From positions 1-20,574 of the forward strand of contig JACMOF010000449.1 of assembly GCA_014378155.1 (NCBI GenBank): a stretch of DNA of 20,574 bases. Direction: 5' to 3'. A program made the position numbers and the translations under genes. The notes under the pieces are model-generated. The model had not been told where the DNA came from, searched no databases, and saw only the letters and a list, made by a program, of their open reading frames with translations. Positions 6,904 through 14,629 of the stretch are shown piece by piece (the stretch's first letter is position 1; each line of letters begins with the position of its first letter). This stretch comes from Caulobacter sp. GTDB lineage: Bacteria; Pseudomonadota; Alphaproteobacteria; Caulobacterales; Caulobacteraceae.

Positions 6904-7751
6904 GCGTTCCGTCCCCCCTCCCCGACCTGCTGATCCGCCCCCTCATCGACCTGGCCCTGGCCGAGGACCTTGGCCGAGCCGGCGACATCACCGCCCAGGC
7001 CTGTATCGACGCCGACGTTCGGCTTTCGGTGGTGTGGGCCGCGCGGCAGGAGGGCCGGATCGCCGGCCTGTCCTGCGCACGCCTGTCGCTGGCCGCCCTG
7101 GATTCGACCGCGTCGTTCGAGGTCTTGACGCAGGACGGCGCCGACGCCGCGCCCGGCGCCGTCCTGGCCCGGGCCGAGGGTAACGCCCGCGCCGTGCTGG
7201 CCGCCGAGCGCACGGGGCTGAACCTGCTGGGCAAGCTGTCGGGCATCGCCACCCTGACGCGGGCCTATGTGCGCCTGGTCGAGGGCACGGGCGCCGTCAT
7301 CGTCGACACCCGCAAGACCACGCCCGGCCTGCGGGCCCTGGAGAAATACGCCGTGCGCTGCGGCGGCGGCGTCAACCACCGCTTCGGCCTGGATGACGCC
7401 ATCCTGATCAAGGACAACCACGTCGCGGCCTGCGGCGGCGTGGGCGAGGCCGTCCGCCGGGCCCGCGCCTTCGCCGGCCACCTGGTCAAGGTCGAGGTCG
7501 AGGTGGATGGACTTGACCAGTTGGAAGACGCGCTGAAGCACCGCCCCGACGTGGTCATGCTCGACAATTTCAGCCTCGAAGACCTGAAGACCGCCGTCGC
7601 CCTGGCCAAGGGCCGTGCAGTGCTGGAAGCCTCCGGCGGCGTCAACCTGACCACCGTCCGGGCCATCGCCGAGGCCGGCGTGGACGTGATCAGCGTCGGC
7701 GCCCTGACCCACTCGGCCCTGGTGATGGATATTGGCCTGGACGCCGTGTGA
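6900..7751 (+). CDS. nadC: Nicotinate-nucleotide pyrophosphorylase (quinolinate phosphoribosyltransferase) NadC
   Basis: A 283-residue NadC. It converts quinolinate and PRPP to nicotinate mononucleotide, CO2 and pyrophosphate, linking NadAB to the common NAD pathway. Motifs: [14 protein letters not shown] near the N terminus, [78 protein letters not shown] and [12 protein letters not shown], covering the PRPP and quinolinate sites. The start is TTG at 6900, sharing TTGA with the Uma2 stop, with GGAG five bases upstream: a translationally coupled junction. Length is normal for the family. Last gene of the nad operon; I saw no clear intrinsic terminator after it. Confidence 0.95.
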   Translation: MSVPSPLPDLLIRPLIDLALAEDLGRAGDITAQACIDADVRLSVVWAARQEGRIAGLSCARLSLAALDSTASFEVLTQDGADAAPGAVLARAEGNARAVLAAERTGLNLLGKLSGIATLTRAYVRLVEGTGAVIVDTRKTTPGLRALEKYAVRCGGGVNHRFGLDDAILIKDNHVAACGGVGEAVRRARAFAGHLVKVEVEVDGLDQLEDALKHRPDVVMLDNFSLEDLKTAVALAKGRAVLEASGGVNLTTVRAIAEAGVDVISVGALTHSALVMDIGLDAV

Positions 7752-7870
7752 GACCCACTCCTCTATCCTCTCATCCCGGCGAATGCCTGGAGGAGCGGAA
7801 CGAGGGCATGGCGAGCCTGGTGAAGCTGCTCCGCGACAATCCGCCCCATCCGCGTGGCGACAGCGGTTTC

Positions 7871-7878
7871 TTAACCGT
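7871..7878 (+). promoter_or_regulatory. Possible CtrA half-site upstream of the receiver gene
   Basis: TTAACCGT matches the Caulobacter CtrA half-site TTAACCAT at 7 of 8 positions, 58 bases before the TTG start. It is also inside a small inverted repeat, CGGTT-TCTT-AACCG (7864-7877). No second half-site at the required spacing was found, so this is weak. Confidence 0.2.
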
Positions 7879-7935
7879 ATGGGCGCATTGAGTAACGGTC
7901 CCAGCAGTTCGTCGGGATGACCGGGGCGCTCTGGG

Positions 7936-8529
7936 TTGCAACCAAGCCAGCACATCAATCTGGACAAGGCTCGGGCGCTGATTGTTGATGACAATCCGCA
8001 GTCGCTCGACATCCTGGTCGGGGTGCTGACCAGCTTTGGCCTGCGCAATGTCGTGCGCAAGACCACGGCCCAGGAAGCCCAGAACGAGCTGAAATATCAT
8101 CAGGTCGATCTGATCCTGACCAACGCCCTGCTGCCGGAGATGGACGGCTACGACCTGATCCGCTGGCTGCGCCGCGAGTCCGACGAAGCCAACCGCATGA
8201 CCCCCGCCATCATCGTCACCGCCCACACCCGTCGCGCCCACGTCGAGAAGGCCCGCGACTGCGGCGCCAACTTCATCGTCACCAAGCCGATTTCACCGAC
8301 CGTGATGCTGGAGCGAATCCTCTGGGTCGCCAAAGGCGATCGCATGTTCATAGAGTGCGACACCTACATCGGCCCCGACCGCCGCTGGCGCAACGCTGGC
8401 CCGCCGGTCGAATTCCCCGACGGCCGGCGCCGCGACGATCAGTCCACTGAATTGAGCGACGGCTCAGGCCAGAACATGAGCCAGGACGAGTTGGACCTGC
8501 TCATCAAACCACAAAGATCCTTGGCATGA
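7936..8529 (+). CDS. Atypical response-regulator receiver protein (Asn at phospho-acceptor position)
   Basis: A 197-residue protein with one receiver domain (about residues 10-130) and a 65-residue tail without a DNA-binding or enzymatic domain. ALIVDDNPQS supplies the acidic pair (Asp18, Asp19), IIVTAHT the conserved Thr95 and FIVTKPIS the Lys117. The beta-3 motif reads DLILTNALLPEMDG, so Asn63 stands where the phosphorylated Asp is expected. The tail has a GPDRRWR motif and ends in a Ser/Asp/Gln-rich segment. The start is TTG at 7936 with only a weak CTGGG upstream, so it could be slightly misplaced. The stop overlaps the next ATG (ATGA), implying coupled translation. It probably works as a phosphorylation-independent adaptor or by partner binding. 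Confidence 0.82.
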   Translation: MQPSQHINLDKARALIVDDNPQSLDILVGVLTSFGLRNVVRKTTAQEAQNELKYHQVDLILTNALLPEMDGYDLIRWLRRESDEANRMTPAIIVTAHTRRAHVEKARDCGANFIVTKPISPTVMLERILWVAKGDRMFIECDTYIGPDRRWRNAGPPVEFPDGRRRDDQSTELSDGSGQNMSQDELDLLIKPQRSLA

Positions 8530-9008
8530 GCGAAGTCAAAAAGAGCCGCATGCGGCCGCGTCTCGGCCAGCTGATGGCGCAAAAGGGCGGCATATACGTT
8601 GGCGAAGCGCTGAAACGCGCCGACGCCACCTTGGAAACCCTGCGCGAGCCGTCTTTGGTCGGCATCGGCCACCACATCGCGGCGCTGGGGGCCATGCTGG
8701 CCTCCAGCGCCGACGGGCCCGCGCGGATCGAGGGGCTCTATGCCCGCGCCGCCGACATCGTCAGCTTGTGCGGAGCTGAGCGCAACGAGGCTGTCGAGAT
8801 CGCCGCCCGCTCGCTGTGCGACCTGCTGGACGAGGCCGGCGCGCTGACGCCCACGGTGCAGGCCGGCGTCAAGGTGCACGTCGCCTCGATCAAGCTGCTG
8901 CACCGCGCCGACGCCAATTCCGCCATGCAAGACATCATCCTGCAGGGCCTGGCCAGCGTGCTGGAAAAGCAGCGCGGCGAAACCGCCGAGAAGAACTCAA
9001 TGGCTTAA
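8526..9008 (+). CDS. Small helical protein of unknown function, coupled to the receiver gene
   Basis: A 160-residue protein that I do not recognise. The start ATG at 8526 overlaps the receiver stop, so both are made from one message and may form a complex. A basic N terminus (MSEVKKSRMRPRLGQL) leads into a run of predicted amphipathic helices: VGEALKRADATLETL, GIGHHIAALGAMLA, IEGLYARAADIVSLC, NEAVEIAARSLCDLLDEAG, VKVHVASIKLLH and MQDIILQGLASVLEKQ. This helical-bundle character resembles histidine phosphotransfer or chemotaxis-accessory proteins, but I see no convincing H-box, so no function is assigned. No signal peptide or membrane segment. Its TAA lies 6 bases from the stop of the convergent acyltransferase. 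Confidence 0.8.
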   Translation: MSEVKKSRMRPRLGQLMAQKGGIYVGEALKRADATLETLREPSLVGIGHHIAALGAMLASSADGPARIEGLYARAADIVSLCGAERNEAVEIAARSLCDLLDEAGALTPTVQAGVKVHVASIKLLHRADANSAMQDIILQGLASVLEKQRGETAEKNSMA

Positions 9009-9014
9009 GGGGGC

Positions 9015-10190
9015 TTACCGCCGCCCCCGTAGCCATGGCGCCATGCGATCTTGCAGCGGCTGATCGAGATAGGTGTGGAACAGGAAGGCCGCGCCAAGGG
9101 CGATCGGGAACGAGGCCAGCCACATCAGCCACTGCCAGGCGATGCCGATCGGCACGGTCTCAATCAACTCGTGCACCGCGCTCCAATAGATCACCCCCAC
9201 GAGAATGTGGGTGATGAACAGGGCGAAGGACAGCTTGGCGCCTTCCTCAATCCAGGCCTTGGGATGGCGCACCGGCAGGCGACCCGCCCCCAGCACGATA
9301 GCGGCGATGGCGATCAGGCAGGGGATGTCGAAAATCAGCTCGTCGGGGAGGGCGTAGCGGTCCAGCGGCTGCATCGCCGCCAGCAGCCCGCAACCGCCGA
9401 CCAGCAGGGCCTTGGCGGCCTTTTCCGACGGCCAGTCCATCTCGACCGCCCGCGCCAGGCAGACGCCCAGGATGAACAACGGCAAGGCCCGTAGTACGCC
9501 ATAGCGGAACTGCAGGTCCGACAGGGCGTGGTGAAAGGCCAGACGGGCGACGACCTCGCACAGCGCGAAGGCCAGGGCCCCGGCCAAAGGCAGCAGCCAC
9601 GGATGGCGCACCTTGTCGGCGGCCCGCCACAGCCAGGGAAACACCGCGTAGCAGACCACCAGCGCCGACAGCGACCAACTGGGCAGGTTCCAGCCGTCGC
9701 TGTTGAAGCCCCAGGCATGGACCAGCAGGGCCTGGACCGGCAGTTGGTCCCAGGCAAAGCGCGAGGGCTTGTGGGCGTCGGTGCCCAGGCTGTTGAGCAC
9801 CAGCACCAAGACCGCCATCGTCGCCAGCACGATCAGGTGCCCCGGCCAGACCCTGCCCACCCGGCGCACCCAGAACCGGCCATGGCTGATGCGCCCCGTC
9901 AGGGTCGAGGCTCCATAGGCCCGGCCCAGCACATAGCCCGACAGCATCAGGAAGAAATCGGTGGCCAGGAAGCCACGCGAGAACATTTGGGAGAAGCGCT
10001 CGATGCGCATCGGCCCCTCGGCCCCGTAGTGATAGAGCACGATCAGCAACGAGGCCACGAGCCGCAGCAGGTCCAGCGCGCCGCCCCGGGTTGAGGCCCG
10101 CAGTGGGCGCGCGGCGACCGGGGTGGCCGGCGGGTCCGAAGGCGGCGTCGCATCGCCGGAAGCCGTGGGGGGAAGGACGGGTACGTTCAC
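9015..10190 (-). CDS. Acyltransferase 3 family integral membrane protein (OafA/YrhL-like)
   Basis: A 391-residue multi-pass inner-membrane acyltransferase. The family O-acylates polysaccharides, lipids or other extracytoplasmic acceptors. After a Pro/Ala-rich cytoplasmic leader of about 35 residues comes the signature GGALDLLRLVASLLIVLYHYG, then FLATDFFLMLSGYVLGRAYG and FWVRRVGRVWPGHL (the R-x-x-R motif and family His are present). About ten hydrophobic segments follow, ending TYLDQPLQDRMAPWL. The start is GTG at 10190 with GGAGG 4-5 bases upstream. It is convergent with the receiver-pair operon and divergent from the dioxygenase gene. The acceptor cannot be told; no polysaccharide cluster is adjacent. 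Confidence 0.9.
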   Translation of the reverse strand: MNVPVLPPTASGDATPPSDPPATPVAARPLRASTRGGALDLLRLVASLLIVLYHYGAEGPMRIERFSQMFSRGFLATDFFLMLSGYVLGRAYGASTLTGRISHGRFWVRRVGRVWPGHLIVLATMAVLVLVLNSLGTDAHKPSRFAWDQLPVQALLVHAWGFNSDGWNLPSWSLSALVVCYAVFPWLWRAADKVRHPWLLPLAGALAFALCEVVARLAFHHALSDLQFRYGVLRALPLFILGVCLARAVEMDWPSEKAAKALLVGGCGLLAAMQPLDRYALPDELIFDIPCLIAIAAIVLGAGRLPVRHPKAWIEEGAKLSFALFITHILVGVIYWSAVHELIETVPIGIAWQWLMWLASFPIALGAAFLFHTYLDQPLQDRMAPWLRGRR

Positions 10191-10304
10191 AACGCCTCCG
10201 CCTTAACAAAGCCGGGCGCGCCGGGAAAGCACGCGTCGCAAAAGCGGCCCCGCGACGGCCACGATGTGGCCAAATGGTCGCCCTCGCGCCTTCCCGGGTG
10301 CGTA

Positions 10305-10332
10305 TTGAAAGACGCCGGCGGCGACCTATCTG
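10305..10332 (+). promoter_or_regulatory. Candidate promoter of the DODA-type dioxygenase gene
   Basis: TTGAAA (10305-10310) and TATCTG (10327-10332) with a 16-base spacer in the divergent region between the acyltransferase and dioxygenase genes. The -10 is a partial match only. Confidence 0.35.
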
Positions 10333-10366
10333 TAACTCATAGAGTAGCTGATCGGACCTCGCGCCC

Positions 10367-11140
10367 ATGACCGCCCGCCTGCCCGTCCTGTTCCTCGGCC
10401 ACGGCTCGCCGATGAACGCCATCGCCGACAACGCCTGGAGCCAGGCCTGGGCCGCCCTGGGCGCCGCCCTGCCCCGCCCCAAGGCGGTGCTGATGATCAG
10501 CGCGCACTGGGAGACGATGGGGGCCAGCGCGGTCGGTGCGTCCGAGCGCCCCGAGACCATCCACGACTTTGGCGGCTTCCCCCAGGCGCTGTTCGACGTG
10601 CGCTACGACGCGCCGGGCGATCCGGCCCTGGCGTCGCGGGTAGCGGAGCTACTTTCGCCCGATCCCGTCGTGCAGCACCCGACCCGAGGCCTGGACCACG
10701 GCGCCTGGGGCGTGCTGCGTCCGATGTATCCCGACGCCGATGTGCCGGTGGTGCAGCTGAGCCTGGATCGCGGCCGCTCCGACCGCTGGCACTATGAGGC
10801 CGGCCGACGCTTGGCCGCCCTGCGCGACGAGGGCGTGCTGATCATCGGCAGCGGCGACATCGTCCACAACCTGCGCGCCGTGAACTTTCGCACCGGCGAG
10901 ATCCCCGACTGGGCGCCGCGCTTCAACGACACCGCCAAGGCGTTGATCGCGGCCGGCGATCACGACCCGCTGATCGACTGGCGCGGCCTGGGCCCCGACG
11001 CCGAGGCCTCGATCAACAGCGCCGAGCACTACCTGCCCCTGCTCTATGTGCTGGGCGCCCAGCAGGCCGGGGATGAGGTGTCGTTCTTCACCGATGACCT
11101 GTTCGCGGCGATCTCGATGACGAGTGTTCGTGTGGGGTGA
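10367..11140 (+). CDS. LigB/DODA-type extradiol ring-cleavage dioxygenase (YgiD family)
   Basis: A 257-residue class III extradiol dioxygenase-like protein of the plant DODA/E. coli YgiD group, which opens catechol-type rings such as DOPA using a metal ion. Typical elements are LPVLFLGHGSPMNA at the N terminus, VLMISAHWE, IHDFGGFPQALFDVRYDAPG, RGLDHGAWGVLRPMYP, VLIIGSGDIVHNL and SAEHYLPLLYVLGA. The His of GHGSP, SAHWE and LDHG matches metal or catalytic positions in the family, and the SAEHY His the conserved C-terminal one. Length fits the family. The ATG has no strong ribosome-binding site close by. It is followed by a repeat element, so it is probably monocistronic. The physiological substrate is unknown. 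Confidence 0.9.
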   Translation: MTARLPVLFLGHGSPMNAIADNAWSQAWAALGAALPRPKAVLMISAHWETMGASAVGASERPETIHDFGGFPQALFDVRYDAPGDPALASRVAELLSPDPVVQHPTRGLDHGAWGVLRPMYPDADVPVVQLSLDRGRSDRWHYEAGRRLAALRDEGVLIIGSGDIVHNLRAVNFRTGEIPDWAPRFNDTAKALIAAGDHDPLIDWRGLGPDAEASINSAEHYLPLLYVLGAQQAGDEVSFFTDDLFAAISMTSVRVG

Positions 11141-11149
11141 AGGCGCCGA

Positions 11150-11263
11150 ACGCCCCCTCCGTCGGCTTCGCCGTCTCACGGGGGAGGAGAAGACCGTTTC
11201 CTCCTCACCCGCGAAGCGCGGGAGGAGGCGCGATGCGAATACGCATCGTGACGGAGGGGGCGT
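11150..11263. repeat. Palindromic intergenic element with 14-bp terminal inverted repeats
   Basis: Terminal arms ACGCCCCCTCCGTC (11150-11163) and GACGGAGGGGGCGT (11250-11263) are perfect inverted repeats 114 bases end to end. Inside are nested hairpins: GAGGAG with CTCCTC around 11175-11195, CCCGCG-AAG-CGCGGG around 11208-11222, and CGATGCG-AATA-CGCATCG (11231-11248). No open frame of note is inside. It looks like a small non-coding MITE-like or palindromic-unit repeat sitting between the dioxygenase and the S41-type gene. Confidence 0.72.
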
Positions 11264-11348
11264 CGGCCACCGTCAAAACCCACACTCCCGCTTGCCATGG
11301 CCGCCCGACACCGTCGAAGGTCCGCCCGTGCAACGCAGGGTATTGTCC

Positions 11349-12719
11349 ATGAAGCGCCGCAGCGCCGTCCTCGCCATCCTGGTCGCCCTCACCGGCGTGG
11401 CCGCCAACGCCCAGACCGTTGACCCGACCCAGGGCGTCTGGCGTTCGCGCGGCTATGGCTACATCGTGCGGATCGGCGCCAGCGAGACCAAGCTGTTCCA
11501 CGCCGTCGGCGCGGCCTGCTACGCCGATCCGCGCTCTGAGGCGGATCCCGATGGTGTGCTGGCGGTGCGCCACCTGGCCGGCCCAAACGTCCTGGCGACG
11601 TCATCCGGCCCTGCCGACACCAGCTATCTGTTCGACCGCTTGCCGGCCCTGCCCGCGGCCTGCCTGGCCAAGACAGCCTGGACGCCGCGCAAGATCACCG
11701 CCCTGGCGGCCGACACCTTCGCGGCCTTCTATCCCTCGACCAGCCAGCGCCATGTCGATTGGACCGCGCGGGCCCGCATCGCTGACAAGGCCGCCGCCAA
11801 GGCCACCAATGGCGCTGCGCTATTCGACGCGCTGAACGGCTTGATGGTCGGCCTTGACGATCCGCATGTCGGCTTGCAGGCCACCCTGGGCGACGAGGCC
11901 CGCGACTTCGAGAGCGGCGAGGCCGCCACCCTGATCCGCGTGCGCTCGAACTCCCGGCAGGCCGATCCCGCCGCCTCCGAGAAGGCTTGGCTGCAGACCT
12001 ACAAGCGCGGCGTCCTGGACGAAGTTCTGAAAGGGCGTGGCCACCAGGCCGCCAATAACCGGGTGATCTGGGGCCGGGTTGGCGAGGTCGGCTATCTGAA
12101 CATCGTCACCATGGGCGGCTTCGACAAGGAGGCCGCGCCGGGCCACCCCGCCGCGCTCGACGCCGCGCTGGACGACGCGCTGCAAGCCTTTGACGGCGCC
12201 AAGGCGGTGATCGTCGATGTCAGCAACAATCGCGGCGGCTATGACGCCATCGGCCTGCGGATCGCCGGACGCTTCGCCGACCACTCGCGCCTGGCCTGGA
12301 GCAAGTTTGCCGTCGGCGCGCGCGATGTGACGCCCCAGGCTTTTCACGTCCAGCCGTCGCGGGCGCGTCGCTATCTGGGGCCGGTCTATCTGGTGACCAG
12401 CGATGTCACGGTCAGCGCCGGCGAAACCTTTACCCTGGCCATGCGCGCCCTGGCCAACGTGGTCCAGGTGGGCGAGCGCACCCGTGGCGGCCTGTCGGAC
12501 CAGCTCAACAAGCCCCTGCCGAACGGCTGGATGCTGACCCTGCCAGCCGAAATCTACCGCGACCCGCAAGGCGCGCGGTATGAGGCCGTGGGCATCTCGC
12601 CGGACGCCCCCCGCGCGGTGTTCGCCGACGACCTGGCCGAGGGCCACGCCCGAATGATCCGTGCCCTGATGCAGGAGATCGAGCGGGGCGATGCGCCGCA
12701 GCCGGTGGCTCGGAGCTAG
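11349..12719 (+). CDS. Exported S41 family peptidase-like protein
   Basis: A 456-residue protein with a signal peptide (MKRRSAVLAILVALTGVAANAQ, cleavage after about residue 20-22), so it acts in the periplasm or outside. The C-terminal half matches S41 (tail-specific/tricorn-type) serine peptidases: VGYLNIVTMGGF, AKAVIVDVSNNRGGYDAIGLRIAG, VYLVTSDVTVSAGETFTLAM with probable nucleophile Ser356, GERTRGGLSD and YEAVGISPDAP. There is no obvious PDZ domain; the N-terminal half resembles the helical region of IRBP/tricorn-core proteins. The frame extends upstream through the repeat element, so I use ATG 11349. A GTG at 11328 in frame is an alternative. It is a single gene; the substrate is unknown. 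Confidence 0.85.
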   Translation: MKRRSAVLAILVALTGVAANAQTVDPTQGVWRSRGYGYIVRIGASETKLFHAVGAACYADPRSEADPDGVLAVRHLAGPNVLATSSGPADTSYLFDRLPALPAACLAKTAWTPRKITALAADTFAAFYPSTSQRHVDWTARARIADKAAAKATNGAALFDALNGLMVGLDDPHVGLQATLGDEARDFESGEAATLIRVRSNSRQADPAASEKAWLQTYKRGVLDEVLKGRGHQAANNRVIWGRVGEVGYLNIVTMGGFDKEAAPGHPAALDAALDDALQAFDGAKAVIVDVSNNRGGYDAIGLRIAGRFADHSRLAWSKFAVGARDVTPQAFHVQPSRARRYLGPVYLVTSDVTVSAGETFTLAMRALANVVQVGERTRGGLSDQLNKPLPNGWMLTLPAEIYRDPQGARYEAVGISPDAPRAVFADDLAEGHARMIRALMQEIERGDAPQPVARS

Positions 12720-12760
12720 GGCAGGCCAACGCCGCCTAACCTCCGCCGCCTCTTGCCGCC

Positions 12761-13474
12761 CTAAGCCATCCGCCCCAGCTTCGCGCCCGCCAGCCGCGCC
12801 GCCGCCCACCGCTCGTCCATGCCCTTGCCGTAGACCGCCTGGATGCGCTCCAGAACCGCCGGAGGGGCGGTCTCGGGGCGGCCGGCGTTGAACGGTGGGG
12901 CGGGGGCGTATTCGACGGCCAGCTGGATCGCCTGAGCCACGTCGTCTCCGGCGATCTCGGCGGGGATAGTCAGGGCGAAGTCGATGCCGGCCGTCACCCC
13001 GCCGCCGGTGAAGATCTTGCCGTCGCGGACCACGCGGGCCGGATCGGGGATCGCGCCGAACAGGGTCAGTTGGTCGCGCCAGGCCCAGTGGCAGGCCGCG
13101 CGCCTGCCCACTAGAAGACCAGCCGCGCCCAGCAACAGCGACCCGGTGCAGACCGAGGTCACGTAGCGCGCCCCGGCCGCCAGCCGGCGCAGCTGGGTCA
13201 GGAAAGCCTCGTCGGCCATGGCCTGGGTCGTGCCGAACCCGCCGGGCACGCAAAGCAGGTCGCAGTGCTCGATGTCGGCCAGCCTGGCCACGCGGGCGAA
13301 CACCAGGCCCTCCGCCTCGACGTCGCCGCCCGCCTCGCTGGCGATCACGACCTGTGCGCCGGGCAGGCGGCTGAGGATCTGGTGCGGCCCGGTGAAGTCC
13401 AGGTGGGTGACGTCCGGAAACAGGGCGAAGACGATGTGAAACGGCGCGGGCTTCTTTGGCGCGTTCTGGGGCAT
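12761..13474 (-). CDS. DJ-1/PfpI family protein, isonitrile hydratase-like
   Basis: A 237-residue member of the DJ-1/PfpI superfamily, closest in character to isonitrile hydratase (InhA) and GATase1-like proteins. Motifs: IVFALFPDVTHLDFTGPHQIL, CDLLCVPGGFGT, the nucleophile elbow YVTSVCTGSLLLGAAGLL with the expected Cys, RAACHWAWRDQL and TGGGVTAGIDFALTI. The ATG at 13474 is preceded by GGAGG with 8 bases spacing; the frame runs further upstream without such support. It is divergent from a GlxA-type regulator with 79 bases between starts. That regulator carries a related domain, so the pair probably forms a regulator-enzyme unit. Confidence 0.9.
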   Translation of the reverse strand: MPQNAPKKPAPFHIVFALFPDVTHLDFTGPHQILSRLPGAQVVIASEAGGDVEAEGLVFARVARLADIEHCDLLCVPGGFGTTQAMADEAFLTQLRRLAAGARYVTSVCTGSLLLGAAGLLVGRRAACHWAWRDQLTLFGAIPDPARVVRDGKIFTGGGVTAGIDFALTIPAEIAGDDVAQAIQLAVEYAPAPPFNAGRPETAPPAVLERIQAVYGKGMDERWAAARLAGAKLGRMA

Positions 13475-13489
13475 GGGTGAGACCTCCGA

Positions 13490-13518
13490 TTGACGCCGCA
13501 ACATCGCAGGCCTAGCGT
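13490..13518 (+). promoter_or_regulatory. Candidate promoter of the GlxA-type regulator gene
   Basis: TTGACG (13490-13495) is separated by 17 bases from TAGCGT (13513-13518), upstream of the ATG at 13554. The -35 matches well, the -10 poorly. The region is shared with the divergent DJ-1-like gene and overlaps its leader, so regulator binding here could control both. Confidence 0.35.
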
Positions 13519-13553
13519 CTGGCTTAAATGACATAATTCCCTCGGAAACAGCC

Positions 13554-14519
13554 ATGCTCCGCACAATTGGCTTCTTGATCTTCAAAGACTTCCAACTGCT
13601 GGACGCTGCTGGGCCGATCGCGGCGTTCGAGATCGCCGGACGTCTCGCGCCGGGCGCCTACCGTCTGGCGCTGTTGGCCCGAGACGCTGGCCCGGTGGCC
13701 AGCTCTTCGGGGTTGGCGATGACCGCATCCGCCTTCGCGGACGCGCCCGCCCTGGACACCCTGATCGTCTCCGGCGGTGAGGGCACGCGCACGCCGGCCA
13801 TCTGCGAGACCACCCTGGCCTTCGTGCGCGACGTGGCCGCCAAGGCCCGCCGCACCGCCAGCGTCTGCTCGGGGACCTACGTCCTGGCCGCCGCCGGCCT
13901 GCTGGACGGTCGACGCGCCACCACCCACTGGCAAAGATCGCAGGACTTCCAGCGCCGCTATCCCGCCGTGCGGTTGGAGCCGGACCGGATCTTCGTCCAG
14001 GACGGTTCGCTGTGGAGCTCGGCCGGCATCACCGCCGGCATCGACATGGCCCTGGCGATGATCGGCGCCGATCTCGGCGAGGACATCGCGCGAAAGACCG
14101 CCCAGCAGTTGGTGGTCTATCACCGGCGCCCCGGCGGCCAGTCGCAGTTCTCGGCCCTGCTTGAGATGCAGGGCGGCCGGTTCGACGGCTTGTTGGCCTG
14201 GGCCCGCGAGAACCTGGCCCAGCCGCTGACCGTCGATCAGCTGGCCGGCCAAGCCTCCATGAGCCCCCGCAACTTCGCGCGGCTGTTCACCAGCGAGACC
14301 GGCGCCACGCCCGCCAAGGCGGTCGAACGCCTGCGCGTCGAGGCCGCCCGCGCCCTGCTCGACAGCCAGCCGCTACAGATCGAGGACGTGGCCCTCGAAA
14401 CCGGCTTTGGCGACTCCGAACGCATGCGCCGAGCCTTCGTCAGGGCGTTCGGCCAGCCGCCCCAGGCGATGAGGCGGCTGGCGCGCACGACGCAACCGAA
14501 TGTTGCAGCGACGCCATAG
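13554..14519 (+). CDS. GlxA family transcriptional regulator (DJ-1-like domain plus AraC HTH)
   Basis: A 321-residue regulator. The N-terminal DJ-1/PfpI-like domain (residues 1 to about 190) begins TIGFLIFKDFQLLDAAGPIAAF and includes DTLIVSGGEGTRT, TASVCSGTYVLAAAGLLDGR with the elbow Cys retained, ATTHW and SSAGITAGIDMALAMI. The C-terminal AraC-type double HTH (about 215-310) includes QPLTVDQLAGQASMSPRNFARLF and LQIEDVALETGFGDSERMRRAF. This is the GlxA architecture, with the first domain probably binding a small metabolite. Its likely target is the divergent DJ-1-like enzyme gene and itself, by the usual layout for such pairs. The next gene begins 110 bases downstream. Confidence 0.92.
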   Translation: MLRTIGFLIFKDFQLLDAAGPIAAFEIAGRLAPGAYRLALLARDAGPVASSSGLAMTASAFADAPALDTLIVSGGEGTRTPAICETTLAFVRDVAAKARRTASVCSGTYVLAAAGLLDGRRATTHWQRSQDFQRRYPAVRLEPDRIFVQDGSLWSSAGITAGIDMALAMIGADLGEDIARKTAQQLVVYHRRPGGQSQFSALLEMQGGRFDGLLAWARENLAQPLTVDQLAGQASMSPRNFARLFTSETGATPAKAVERLRVEAARALLDSQPLQIEDVALETGFGDSERMRRAFVRAFGQPPQAMRRLARTTQPNVAATP

Positions 14520-14629
14520 TCCGCGACAAAAGGTCAAGCTTAAGCAACCGAAGATTTACTCGCTTGCCGCGACCGCCTACCGGCGTCCCGTCCGCTATCG
14601 GACGCGTCAATATCGGGGGATAATTTTAC

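Noticed and set aside
6720..8066. 448-codon minus-strand frame across nadC
   Set aside because: Shadow of nadC and the receiver gene; its composition is not protein-like and it contradicts both strong family matches.
11124..11348. 75-codon N-terminal extension of the S41-type peptidase
   Set aside because: It encodes the palindromic repeat element and would bury the signal peptide, which begins at 11349.
14564..14601. Promoter for the barrel gene from TTGCCG and GCTATCGG
   Set aside because: The spacing is too long (about 24 bases) and the -10 fails at the key A position.
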